Source: Paenibacillus beijingensis (GTDB lineage Bacteria; Bacillota; Bacilli; Paenibacillales; Paenibacillaceae). From it: a stretch of 64,000 nucleotides of DNA. Under the pieces are notes generated by a model. It was not told where the DNA came from. It made no database searches and saw only the letters and a program-made list of their open reading frames with translations. The stretch lies in assembly GCF_000961095.1 (NCBI RefSeq), contig NZ_CP011058.1, forward strand, positions 3,127,501-3,191,500. The letters run 5' to 3'. Made by a program: the position numbers and the translations under genes. Shown here one piece after another: positions 16,879 to 25,283 of this stretch. Numbering within the stretch: position 1 is the first letter of the stretch; the number at the start of each line of letters is the position of its first letter.

Positions 16879-17904
16879 TCAATAAATACGATGAACGATA
16901 TCCTCGAAGTTCGGTTCTTCCATATGAACGTCGTCCACATCGCCGTAAAGCTCCAATATGCGCAGCGCATCCATCGCACTGCACCGCTCACGGTTAAATT
17001 CCACGGTCAGCGAGTTTCCGGATACATCCTGAAGCCGCAGTCCTTTTGCCAGCAGCGTTTCGGTAATCGCTCTCGGCGCATCGTCACGCGGATATTCCGC
17101 TTGCCCGGTATCTCCGAATGCAGCGGGCGCAGTCCGGTATGTAACCGTCATCAGGGTCGGCAGTCCGATCATGGCGCGCAGCTGGCCAATGTTCCCGTCG
17201 AACTTCAGCCGCCCCCCATTTAACACCATCACTCTGGAGCAAAGCTGTTCGATATCGTCCATATCGTGAGTCGTCAGCAAAACGGTCGTACCGAGCTCTT
17301 TATTGATTTGTTGCAAAAACGTCCGGATACTCCGTTTGGCGGTCACGTCGAGTCCGATCGTCGGCTCGTCGAGGAATAAAATGCCGGGGTTGTGCAGCAG
17401 AGCGGCAGCAATATCGGCTCTCATCCGCTGGCCGAGCGAAAGCTTCCGTACCGGCGTGTCCATGAAATCGCCAAGCTGCAGCATCGAACCGAGCCGATCG
17501 AGACGGGCGGAGGCATCGGACTTGGAAATGTCATACATCGCGGCCAGTATTTCGAACGAATCGCGCACGGGAAGGTCCCACCAAAGCTGGGAGCGCTGGC
17601 CGAACAGCACGCCAAGCCGGCGCGCCACTTTCCGTCGATCCCGGTACGGGCTCAGTCCGTCAATCGAAACGTCGCCGGAAGTAGGGTGCAGAATACCGGA
17701 CAGCATTTTGACCGTTGTCGATTTCCCGGCTCCGTTCGGTCCGATGTAGCCTACGAATTCGCCGGGAGCGATTGTAAAGCTGACGTCGTGAACCGCCTCG
17801 CGAATCGTGTAGTTTCGTGAAAAAAGCGAGCGAACGCTCTTGAACGGGCCATCGGCCCGTACAGACGTGCGGAATTGTTTGCTTAAAGCTGTTGCCTGGA
17901 TCAT
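16879..17904 (-). CDS. ABC-2 type transporter ATP-binding protein
   Basis: A 341-residue ATPase with Walker A GPNGAGKST, Q-loop region GVLFGQRSQLWWDLP, degenerate signature KLSLGQRMR, Walker B GILFLDEP and H-loop TTHD. The long C-terminal extension (about residues 240-341) is typical of the ATPases paired with ABC-2 permeases of this kind. The GQRSQLWWDLP region is characteristic of the group. AAAGGAGG precedes the ATG. The permeases it presumably serves lie upstream on the same strand at 18378-19942. They are separated from it by 470 bases containing a repeat element, so it may have its own promoter. Confidence 0.92.
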   Translation of the reverse strand: MIQATALSKQFRTSVRADGPFKSVRSLFSRNYTIREAVHDVSFTIAPGEFVGYIGPNGAGKSTTVKMLSGILHPTSGDVSIDGLSPYRDRRKVARRLGVLFGQRSQLWWDLPVRDSFEILAAMYDISKSDASARLDRLGSMLQLGDFMDTPVRKLSLGQRMRADIAAALLHNPGILFLDEPTIGLDVTAKRSIRTFLQQINKELGTTVLLTTHDMDDIEQLCSRVMVLNGGRLKFDGNIGQLRAMIGLPTLMTVTYRTAPAAFGDTGQAEYPRDDAPRAITETLLAKGLRLQDVSGNSLTVEFNRERCSAMDALRILELYGDVDDVHMEEPNFEDIVHRIY

Positions 17905-17972
17905 AATGCCTCCTTTGATAGCCTTTTTTGTAACGTTTCACCACAATGATCTGCTCACTCCGCTTATCTAGT

Positions 17973-18280
17973 TAGATCGTTCCCAAAATTCCGTTACCTT
18001 CCGATGATCTAACGGAACTCCGTGTACTTATTTTGCATTTATGAGCCCATTTGGATTAATAACGGAACTCACAGCTCTTAATCGATTTAAAAAGGTCGAT
18101 TTTCAGGTAGAAAAACAGAAATAAGGTCCGATACTTCCGTTAGATTTTCAAATCGAACAAAATGAGCTGAATAACGTCCACTGCTTCCGTTAGCATCCAA
18201 GAACAACCAGTTAGCATCCAAGAACAACCCGTTAGCATCCAAAACAACACGTAATGGTAACGGTTTTTCAGGATCGTTCT
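17973..18280 (-). repeat. Dispersed intergenic repeat, reverse orientation, with 21-bp sub-repeats
   Basis: The reverse complement of this stretch matches 24424-24690 over nearly its full length, e.g. GAACGATCCTGAAAAACCG, ATCTAACGGAAGTATCGGAC and GAGCTGTGAGTTCCGTTA. It contains two exact and one imperfect 21-bp units of GTTAGCATCCAAGAACAAC (18189-18250), of which the other copy has one. It fills the gap between the ABC ATPase and its permeases; no gene is visible inside. Confidence 0.88.
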
Positions 18281-18377
18281 ACAAGTCTGTTTCTTTGGTT
18301 CAACTTGTATTGCAGCTTTTTTTATAATCTGCCAAATCCGTTTGTTCTTTTGCGAAACCTTGTCGCTTGGCCGGTTG

Positions 18378-19169
18378 TCAGCTGCCGGTGCTCTGATAAC
18401 GGGAAATGCCGATGCGCCATACTTTCACCGCGATCGCCAGCAGCAGCAGGGCCACGCAGGCGGCAAGCAGCGGCATCCACCAGCCCGTTTCATGCCGGAG
18501 CAGGTAAAGCGCGGGCAAATAGTTCGCGAATGCGATCGGGATAACGCCGATGAACAGGATTTTCAACCAGGATGGATAAATGGTGAGCGGGTATTGGGCG
18601 GCGGTTCGCGCCGCGTCTTCCGTAATGTTCTGCAATGTCTCGATGCGGGTAATCCAGAAACCGGCCGACGCCGTCAGCAGCCCGATCGCAAAGAGCAGCA
18701 CCGAACCGGAACCGATGACAAGCAGCGTCCAAGGCAGAATGGACCATGTGACTTGATCGGCCTCCAATAGGGAATGAAGGCTGAGCGCCAATATGCCGCC
18801 GCCGAGCAGCAGTTCGCCTACCCGCAGATGGAAGTTTTGACTCATCAAAGCGAGCAGGACGGGAACGGGACGCAGCAGCAGCGCATCGAGATCGCCGCTC
18901 ACCAGATACCGTTCCAGATGATGGACGTCGGACGCCAAGCTGCGGTAAATCGCCTTGGCTGCCGTCAATACGCCGTACAAGTAGCCGGCCTCCGCCAGAC
19001 TCCATCCTTTTATGCCCCCGAAACGGAGCAAAATGACGGCAAGCAGCGCAAAGTCGACGGCATTGATGACGGCCGCCATCATAACGCTGAACCAGAAATT
19101 AAACCGGTACTGCATCCGGCTGCGGACGCTCGCCCTTACCAGAAGCACGTACATGCGAAGCCAGCTCAT
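18378..19169 (-). CDS. ABC-2 family transporter permease
   Basis: A 263-residue membrane protein with about six helices, resembling ABC-2 permeases of the DUF990 type (opening RMYVLLVRASVRSRMQYRFNFWF). ATG 19169 was chosen because GGAGGTG precedes it and it overlaps the stop of the upstream permease (ATGA), which implies translational coupling. The longer frame to 19241 runs antisense-like into that gene and lacks a ribosome site. It likely forms an exporter with the neighbouring permease and the ATPase at 16879-17904. Substrate unknown. Confidence 0.86.
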   Translation of the reverse strand: MSWLRMYVLLVRASVRSRMQYRFNFWFSVMMAAVINAVDFALLAVILLRFGGIKGWSLAEAGYLYGVLTAAKAIYRSLASDVHHLERYLVSGDLDALLLRPVPVLLALMSQNFHLRVGELLLGGGILALSLHSLLEADQVTWSILPWTLLVIGSGSVLLFAIGLLTASAGFWITRIETLQNITEDAARTAAQYPLTIYPSWLKILFIGVIPIAFANYLPALYLLRHETGWWMPLLAACVALLLLAIAVKVWRIGISRYQSTGS

Positions 19170-19942
19170 CCGCCCTGCACCTCCACTTTGCGGCGCATTA
19201 TCGCGGTTGCGGCTACGCATACAGCTGTCAAACAGACGCACCAGATTAAGGCGCCGATCAATCGTTCAGGGCCGTCCATCTCCAAATAAATGCGCGAGGG
19301 CACATACTGCAGATACGGGTAAAACGAAAAACGGCTGATCATGGCCAGCGGACCGGGCAGCCATTCGACCGGGATCAGAAACCCGGACAGCAGCGTCGAA
19401 AGCGCATAGTTGCTCCAGTACATCCATGTCGATTCGGTTGTCCATAACGCGGCGGCTCCGATCAGAAACTGAATGCACAGCGAGATGTAGGCCGCCAAAA
19501 GCAGCGCCAGAGAGGTCCAGAGCCAGGCGGCTGCGGTTTGCGGGACCCGAATGGGCAGCGCAAAAAAGTACACGGCGTAAATCGGCAGGAACTTGTACAA
19601 AAACTGGTAAGCGATTTGACCGCTTTCTCGGCATATCAGTTGGTAAAACAGGTGAACCGGGCGCATAAGTTCCAGCGCGATGGCTCCGGTGCGGACCGCC
19701 TGCGGAAGACCGAGGCCGTTCGTCTGGAATGACGTAATCCACAAGATGCACTGGTTAAAGGCGACGTAGCTGAGAATTCCGGCCGTGCCGTACTCGCCGA
19801 GACTGCGTCCTTCCGCGATTCCTCTCCAGACGGACATGTAAATAAAGCCGAAGAGGGCGCTGGCGATATTGTGGATCATATGGGCCGAGCGGTACTGCAA
19901 GTTGCGGTCGAAAGTTTTGCGGGCTAACACAAGAAAGAGCAT
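19166..19942 (-). CDS. ABC-2 family transporter permease, first gene of the set
   Basis: A 258-residue integral membrane protein with six predicted helices. It resembles the first permease of paired ABC-2 exporters (MLFLVLARKTFDRNLQYRSAHM, then WRGIAEG and LSYVAFNQC). The conserved LMRPVHLFYQLI segment corresponds to the LLRPV motif in the second permease, consistent with an ancient duplication. The ribosome site is CGGAGGTG before the ATG at 19942. Coupled by ATGA to the second permease. Confidence 0.86.
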   Translation of the reverse strand: MLFLVLARKTFDRNLQYRSAHMIHNIASALFGFIYMSVWRGIAEGRSLGEYGTAGILSYVAFNQCILWITSFQTNGLGLPQAVRTGAIALELMRPVHLFYQLICRESGQIAYQFLYKFLPIYAVYFFALPIRVPQTAAAWLWTSLALLLAAYISLCIQFLIGAAALWTTESTWMYWSNYALSTLLSGFLIPVEWLPGPLAMISRFSFYPYLQYVPSRIYLEMDGPERLIGALIWCVCLTAVCVAATAIMRRKVEVQGG

Positions 19943-20086
19943 TTCACACCTCCGTAAAATGAATCAGCTTCCAATCCGGGAAAAAGGTGAAATGCGGTAG
20001 AGAGCGGAAGGACATTATATCAGCTATGGAAACAATCGACAATATTTTTTTTCATTGGCAGCCGCCATGTTTCCGGAACACCATCA

Positions 20087-20115
20087 TTGACAAACAACGG
20101 CTTCAACTTTATATT
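20087..20115 (+). promoter_or_regulatory. Sigma-A promoter for the cta operon
   Basis: TTGACA (20087-20092), a 17-base spacer and TATATT (20110-20115) lie about 215 bases before ctaC. This leaves a long untranslated leader. The 385-base gap between the ABC permease gene and ctaC otherwise shows only the cre-like site below. Confidence 0.75.
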
Positions 20116-20300
20116 TAAGATGAATTTCATCATGACAAAGCAGCCAATATTTACGAAAACATCTGCGACTCACACAGATTGTGCCAGCAGTACATAGCAA
20201 AGAGAAAGCGTTAACATTTTCGTCTCCGGACCATTCTGTAGGGCTTCTCGCAATGAAACGGAAACCGGACATGGTCTTCCGTTTTTGCTTGGGCAATTTG

Positions 20301-20314
20301 TGAAAACGTTAAAA
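20301..20314 (+). promoter_or_regulatory. Candidate cre site (CcpA) in the cta leader
   Basis: TGAAAACGTTAAAA matches the catabolite-responsive element consensus TGWNANCGNTNWCA at all but one defined position. It sits 14 bases before ctaC and downstream of the promoter, where CcpA could act as a roadblock. Catabolite control of the cta cluster is reported in Bacillus subtilis. Tentative. Confidence 0.4.
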
Positions 20315-20327
20315 ATGGGGTTGATCA

Positions 20328-21377
20328 ATGATGAATCGATGGCACGCTGCAAAACGGCTTTGGCCCATGCTTACGGCGATGGCGCTGCTGCTTTCCGCTT
20401 GCGGACGGGCCGACATCTCGGCTCTGAATCCGCAAGGACCTGTTGCAGAAGAGCAGTTCGATCTGATGAAGCTGGCAATCCTGATTATGATCGTCGTCGT
20501 CGTCATTGTATTTGTGCTTTCCTTCTATGTCATCGTTCGTTACCGCAGACGTCCGGGGGACAAATCGATCCCGGTCCAGGTGGAAGGCAACCACAAACTG
20601 GAAATCATTTGGACGGTCATCCCGCTTATTCTGCTCTTTATCCTCGCCGTCCCGACCGTTAAATCCGTGTTCGGCCTCGCAACCGATTATACGAAGGACA
20701 ATAATGCGGTGCAGGTCATCGTCACCGCCCATCAGTACTGGTGGGAATTTGAATATCCGCAGTATGGAATCAAGACGGCCCAGCAGCTGATGATTCCGAC
20801 CGGCAAAACGATTTCCGCGCAGGTCAAATCAGCCGATGTCATCCATTCCTTCTGGATTCCATCCTTGGCCGGCAAGATCGACGCGAACCCCGGCAGCAAC
20901 GTTAATACGATGTATTTCAGTGCGCCCGAAGAAGGCGTTTATATGGGAAAATGCGCAGAGCTGTGCGGACCGTCGCATGCGCTCATGGACTTCAAGGTGA
21001 CGGCGGTGGACGAAGCCTCCTTCGAGCGCTGGGTCGAGGCGATGAAGCAACCGGCCGTTATGCCGGCGGATCCCAATGTCGCGGCCGTGTTCGAGAATCA
21101 ATGCCTGTCTTGCCATGCTGTGGGCGATAAAGGCTCTCCCTTGTACCCTAACCTGACCGGAATCGGGGACCGTTCCACAGTGGCCGGCATTCTGACGAAT
21201 ACCGACGATCCGAAATACAGCAACGAAGGCACAACCTACGATAATCTGAAACGCTGGATCAGCGATCCGCAGGCGGTCAAACCGGGCAACATCATGCCGA
21301 AGGTCGGATTGACGGAGGAGGAAATCGACGGGATCGCCAAATATTTATCCGAGTACAAATTGGATGAGAAGCCATAA
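20328..21377 (+). CDS. ctaC: Cytochrome c oxidase subunit II fused to cytochrome c (caa3 type)
   Basis: A 349-residue lipoprotein (signal peptide with lipobox LLLSAC, Cys25) with two membrane helices and a periplasm-facing CuA domain. CuA ligands sit in CAELCGPSHALMDF near residues 207-220. A C-terminal cytochrome c domain follows with the heme attachment motif CLSCH near residue 258 and a Met ligand probably in NIMPKVGL. This fusion defines caa3 oxidases, which take electrons directly into subunit II and pass them from CuA to subunit I. It starts at ATG 20328 (or 20331). First gene of ctaCDEF. Confidence 0.96.
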   Translation: MMNRWHAAKRLWPMLTAMALLLSACGRADISALNPQGPVAEEQFDLMKLAILIMIVVVVIVFVLSFYVIVRYRRRPGDKSIPVQVEGNHKLEIIWTVIPLILLFILAVPTVKSVFGLATDYTKDNNAVQVIVTAHQYWWEFEYPQYGIKTAQQLMIPTGKTISAQVKSADVIHSFWIPSLAGKIDANPGSNVNTMYFSAPEEGVYMGKCAELCGPSHALMDFKVTAVDEASFERWVEAMKQPAVMPADPNVAAVFENQCLSCHAVGDKGSPLYPNLTGIGDRSTVAGILTNTDDPKYSNEGTTYDNLKRWISDPQAVKPGNIMPKVGLTEEEIDGIAKYLSEYKLDEKP

Positions 21378-21407
21378 CTTAGCGGGATCAAAAGGGGGTG
21401 CAAGCCT

Positions 21408-23297
21408 TTGGCTCACGAAGTACCGGTCAAACGTTACCGCGGTCTGATGGATTGGCTCACAACGGTTGACCATAAAAAAATCGGGATTCTGTATTTGATT
21501 GCCGGCGGCTTCTTCTTCCTTGTCGGCGGCTTTGAAGCGCTGCTGATCCGGATTCAGCTGTGGAAGCCGATGAACGATTTCGTCGGTGCGGATAATTACA
21601 ACGAGCTGCTGACGATGCACGGGACGACGATGATTTTTTTGGCGGCGATGCCGATGCTGTTCGCGCTTATGAACGCCATCGTTCCGCTGCAGATCGGCGC
21701 CCGCGACGTCGCGTTCCCGTTCGTGAACGCGCTCGGCTTCTGGACCTTCTTTTTCGGCGGCTTACTGCTCAATCTGAGCTGGTTCACGGGAGGCGCTCCC
21801 GATGCGGGCTGGACGTCTTATCTGCCGCTTGCCGGTCCGACCTACAACCTCGATCACGGCGTCGATTATTATGTGATCGGCCTGCAGATTGCCGGCATCG
21901 GGACGCTGATCGGCGGCATTAACTTTCTGGTCACGATTATTAACATGCGCGCCCCGGGGATGACCTTCATGCGGATGCCGATGTTCACCTGGACCGCGTT
22001 TATTACCTCGGCGCTGATCTTGTTCGCGTTCCCGGCGCTGACGGTCGGACTGGTCGCGCTGATGTTCGACAGGCTGTTTCAGGCCAACTTTTTCGAAGCG
22101 GCGGGCGGCGGCAATGCCGTTCTGTGGGAGCATATTTTCTGGATATTCGGACATCCTGAAGTTTACATCCTTATATTGCCGGCTTTTGGCGTCATTTCCG
22201 AAGTCGTCAGCACGTTTTCGCGCAAGCGTCTGTTCGGCTACAGCACGATGGTATTCGCAACGGTGCTGATCGGCTTTCTCGGCTTCATGGTCTGGGTTCA
22301 TCATATGTTCACGACCGGCCTTGGACCGGTGGCCAATGCGCTGTTCTCGATCGCAACGATGCTCATTGCGGTGCCGACCGGCATTAAAATTTTCAACTGG
22401 ATCTTTACGCTGTGGGGTGGCTCGATTCGCTTCACAACCGCCAACCTGTTTGCCGTCGGTTTCGTGCCGACCTTCGTCATGGGCGGGGTAACGGGCGTTA
22501 TGCTGGCGGCGGCTCCGGCCGACTTCCAATATCACGACTCCTACTTCGTCGTTGCCCATTTCCATTACGTAATCGTCGGCGGCCTAATCCTCGGCATTTT
22601 CGCGGGCCTTCATTACTGGTGGCCAAAAATGTTCGGGCGCATGCTCAGCGAGCGGCTCGGCAAGCTGACGTTCTGGACGTTCTTCATCGGCTTCCATCTG
22701 ACCTTCTTCGTCCAGCATTTCCTCGGTCTGCTCGGAATGCCGCGCCGGGTGTATACGTATCTCGACGGTTACGACTTCAACGAATTGAATCTGATCAGCA
22801 CGATCGGCGCCTTCCTGATGGCTTTCGGCACCATTTGCTTTCTTGTCAATATTGTCGTCAGTTTCCGCAAGCCGGCCGATGCGGCGGACGACCCGTGGGA
22901 AGACGGCCGGACGCTGGAGTGGTCCATCCCGTCTCCGGCCCCGGAATACAACTTTGCGCAGACGCCGCTCGTTCGCGGTTACGACGCTTTATGGAAAGAG
23001 AAAATGGAAGGCCATGGAACGATGTCTCCGGCCGAGCCGGCAGGACCGATCCATATGCCTTCGCCGTCGATATTGCCGCTCCTCATGTCGGTCGGATTGT
23101 TCATCAGCGGCCTCGGATTTATGTATGCGGACAACGATTGGCCAAATCCATTTTTTTCGCAGCTGTTCGGTACTCATATAGTGGCGGTGCTCGGCCTTGC
23201 GGTGACGCTTGGGTGCATGCTGATCCGCTCGCTGAAGGACGACCCCGGCTTCCATATCGATCCGGAAGAGCCGCAGCTGAAGGGGGTGAAGGCATGA
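21408..23297 (+). CDS. ctaD: Cytochrome c oxidase subunit I
   Basis: Catalytic subunit of the heme-copper oxidase (629 residues, 12-14 helices), which reduces oxygen to water and pumps protons. Visible ligands are the low-spin heme His in MHGTTMIF, the CuB His with cross-linked Tyr in GHPEVYILILPAFG, the HH pair in VHHMFTTGL, and the two heme ligands in HFHYVIVGG. The start is TTG at 21408, seven bases after AAAGGGGGTG; no ATG fits. The C-terminal extension after residue 510 contains two more hydrophobic segments, as in caa3 oxidases with extra helices. The stop overlaps the ctaE start (ATGA). Confidence 0.97.
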   Translation: MAHEVPVKRYRGLMDWLTTVDHKKIGILYLIAGGFFFLVGGFEALLIRIQLWKPMNDFVGADNYNELLTMHGTTMIFLAAMPMLFALMNAIVPLQIGARDVAFPFVNALGFWTFFFGGLLLNLSWFTGGAPDAGWTSYLPLAGPTYNLDHGVDYYVIGLQIAGIGTLIGGINFLVTIINMRAPGMTFMRMPMFTWTAFITSALILFAFPALTVGLVALMFDRLFQANFFEAAGGGNAVLWEHIFWIFGHPEVYILILPAFGVISEVVSTFSRKRLFGYSTMVFATVLIGFLGFMVWVHHMFTTGLGPVANALFSIATMLIAVPTGIKIFNWIFTLWGGSIRFTTANLFAVGFVPTFVMGGVTGVMLAAAPADFQYHDSYFVVAHFHYVIVGGLILGIFAGLHYWWPKMFGRMLSERLGKLTFWTFFIGFHLTFFVQHFLGLLGMPRRVYTYLDGYDFNELNLISTIGAFLMAFGTICFLVNIVVSFRKPADAADDPWEDGRTLEWSIPSPAPEYNFAQTPLVRGYDALWKEKMEGHGTMSPAEPAGPIHMPSPSILPLLMSVGLFISGLGFMYADNDWPNPFFSQLFGTHIVAVLGLAVTLGCMLIRSLKDDPGFHIDPEEPQLKGVKA

Positions 23298-23914
23298 GCG
23301 CGCATCCGCACCCGGAAGGGAAGCTTCCGCATGAGCCGGAGCGGGCAACGCTGGAAGGCCGCAACAAGGTGCTTGGCTTCTGGCTGTTCCTCGGCGGAGA
23401 AACCGTGTTGTTCGGCACGCTGTTCTCGACATTTCTGGCACTGCGCGGCCAGGTGGGCGAAGGAAATCCGACCTCGCACGAGCTGTTCAACCTGGCAATG
23501 GTCGCTGTCGCCACATTGATCCTGCTCACATCCAGTTTGACGAGCGTGTTCGCCATTCAGGCGATGCACAAGGAGCGCGTGAAGGCGATGATTGGCTGGC
23601 TGATCGTCACGGTTGTGTTCGGGCTCCTTTTTCTCGGGCTGGAAATTTACGAATTCGCCGAATATGCCGCAGAAGGCCACCGTTTCAGTACGAGCGCCTT
23701 CAGCTCCTCTTTCTATACGCTGGTCGGCTTCCACGGCGCTCACGTCGCGTTCGGCGTCATCTGGATATCGATTCTGGTCGGTCAAATCGTCAAAAAAGGG
23801 CTGACCGTCGTCACCGCCCCTAAAATTTATGTAGCCGGCATGTACTGGCACTTTATCGATGTTGTGTGGGTATTTATTTTTACGGTTGTGTACTTGATGG
23901 GAAAGGTGGGCTAA
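23294..23914 (+). CDS. ctaE: Cytochrome c oxidase subunit III
   Basis: A 206-residue membrane protein with five helices, the short Gram-positive form of subunit III. Recognisable segments are GFWLFLGGETVLFGTLFSTF, ETYEF-like LEIYEFAEYA, GFHGAHVAFGVIW and YWHFIDVVWVFIFTVVYLMG. It stabilises subunit I and supports proton uptake. Its ATG overlaps the ctaD stop, with AGGGGGTG upstream. An upstream open frame in the same phase lies inside ctaD and is not part of this gene. Confidence 0.96.
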   Translation: MSAHPHPEGKLPHEPERATLEGRNKVLGFWLFLGGETVLFGTLFSTFLALRGQVGEGNPTSHELFNLAMVAVATLILLTSSLTSVFAIQAMHKERVKAMIGWLIVTVVFGLLFLGLEIYEFAEYAAEGHRFSTSAFSSSFYTLVGFHGAHVAFGVIWISILVGQIVKKGLTVVTAPKIYVAGMYWHFIDVVWVFIFTVVYLMGKVG

Positions 23915-23918
23915 AGCG

Positions 23919-24239
23919 ATGGCGGGCAGCGAATATTCGGAATCTCCCAAACCCGGAAAACGATACCGGCACGAAGGCCCCCGAAAGCATATCATCGCTT
24001 ACTTTTTTTCCATTCTGCTCACGCTGATTGCTTTCGCAACGGTTATTGCCGGGGAAATAAACACTTCGTTCGTTTATATTTTGCTTATCGTCATGGCCAT
24101 TCTGCAGGTCATTATCCAGATGTCGTTCTGGATGCATATGAAGGACCGCGGCCACCTGTTCCCGATCATCGGCATTTTAGGCGGCGTGTTTGTAGCGTTC
24201 ACGCTCGTCGTGACGGCTGAATATTGGACGTGGTGGTAA
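23919..24239 (+). CDS. ctaF: Cytochrome c oxidase subunit IV (CtaF/CyoD-like)
   Basis: A 106-residue protein with three membrane helices, the small subunit of bacterial heme-copper oxidases. The conserved QMSFWMHMKDRGHLFP segment and the terminal EYWTWW are typical. It begins four bases after ctaE and closes the ctaCDEF operon; ctaG follows only after a kilobase of repeats. Confidence 0.92.
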   Translation: MAGSEYSESPKPGKRYRHEGPRKHIIAYFFSILLTLIAFATVIAGEINTSFVYILLIVMAILQVIIQMSFWMHMKDRGHLFPIIGILGGVFVAFTLVVTAEYWTWW

Positions 24240-24354
24240 AACGTAAAGAGGTCCGGAGCGGCGCCGCGCGCTTGCGGCCCACACCGTAACGTAACGCGCA
24301 GCAGCAGCCGTCTGATGCGCTTACGGGCGTGCTCGTTAAGAAGTGAATACGGGG

Positions 24355-24388
24355 GGAGGATGTGCTGCTTGAAGGCCTCCTCCTTTTT
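24355..24388 (+). terminator. Possible weak terminator after ctaF
   Basis: GGAGGA (24355-24360) pairs with TCCTCC (24378-24383) followed by TTTTT. The stem is only 6 bp with a 17-base loop, so termination may be partial and allow read-through to ctaG. Confidence 0.4.
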
Positions 24389-24423
24389 CCTGTTGAGCTC
24401 TTTTGCTACTGTAGGCAAATGCA

Positions 24424-24690
24424 AGAACGATCCTGAAAAACCGTTACCATTACGGGTTGTTCTTGGCTGCTAACGGAAGCAGGGGACGTTATTCCGCTCA
24501 TGTTGTTCGATTTGAAAATCTAACGGAAGTATCGGACCTTATTTCGGTTTTTATGTCGGTAAATATACCATTTTAAATCGACTAAGAGCTGTGAGTTCCG
24601 TTAGATTTCCAAATGGGCTCATAAATGCAAAATTAGAGCTGTGAGTTCCGTTAGAACATCGGAAGTTAACGGTATTTTCGGAGCGATCTA
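24424..24690 (+). repeat. Dispersed intergenic repeat, forward orientation
   Basis: Inverted relative to 17973-18280, with long near-identical blocks and the same recurring CTAACGGAA / TTCCGTTAG motif. It has one unit of the sub-repeat that is present three times in the other copy. No coding potential was recognised. Confidence 0.88.
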
Positions 24691-24900
24691 CTGGTGCAGG
24701 CAAGCGTGGGACCACGCGCCGCCGCCTCTGCCTGCACCACCGGAAAAAGGAGAGCGGAGCGGCGGGGTTGAATCTGGAGAAGCGTCAGCGTTCGCCTTTG
24801 TGGACGGATTGTTACCCTGTAAGGGTTACAATTCAGACAATCCGGCCACAACAGCTATCGTAAGATCAACCCCGCCGCGCAGTGGATGTCCTTTCCGACT
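24691..24900 (+). repeat. Structured duplicated element, copy 1
   Basis: About 200 bases, repeated at 24920-25160. The parts fold by inspection. A first hairpin pairs 24693-24702 with 24729-24738 and encloses GCGTGG/CCACGC. A closing 13-bp stem pairs 24759-24771 with 24866-24878. Inside it, TTGTGG-GGATTGT (24798-24812) pairs with ACAATCC-CCACAA (24837-24851) around an ACCCT/AGGGT tip (24814-24826). A purine run GGAAAAAGGAG and TCCTTTCC flank the domain. No gene is contained. Confidence 0.8.
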
Positions 24901-24919
24901 TTAATATCTTTTCGTCTTT

Positions 24920-25160
24920 CACCGGTATAGGCAAGCGCGGACTCGCGCAGCCGCCTCTGCCTACCCTACCGGAAAAAGGAGAGCGGAGCGGCGGGGTTGA
25001 ATTTGGAGAAGCGTCAGCGTTCGCCCTTGTGGACGGATTGTTACCCTGAAAGGGTTACAAATCAGACAATCCGGCCACAACAGCGATCGTAAGATCAACC
25101 CCGCCGAGCAGCGGGTTTCCATTTCCCGACCAAAGCTGCCGCGCAGCGACTCCTTTTTCC
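24920..25160 (+). repeat. Structured duplicated element, copy 2
   Basis: Second copy of the element, in direct orientation. The first hairpin is CCGGTATAGGCA (24922-24933) with TGCCTA...TACCGG (24958-24972) around GCGCG/CGCGC. The closing stem pairs 24989-25000 with 25095-25106. The inner stems are retained with a GAA loop instead of GTA. In this copy the outer purine run GGAAAAAGGAG (24971-24981) pairs perfectly with CTCCTTTTTCC (25150-25160). Two base pairs differ from copy 1 by changes on both sides, which preserves pairing. Confidence 0.8.
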
Positions 25161-25283
25161 CCAATTCACAAATTCGACCTTTGCTCTCGGCATTCGGTAT
25201 AGGGTAAGCTTGAAGTACAGCCGTCGAACCCGTCCGGATGCCGGTGCGATTGGTAACCCGATCCTAAAGGGGGACAGACGTTT

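Noticed and set aside
22412..23293. Upstream extension of the ctaE frame into ctaD
   Set aside because: The extension is out of phase with strong ctaD coding sequence. The ATG at 23294 has a ribosome site and gives the normal subunit III length.
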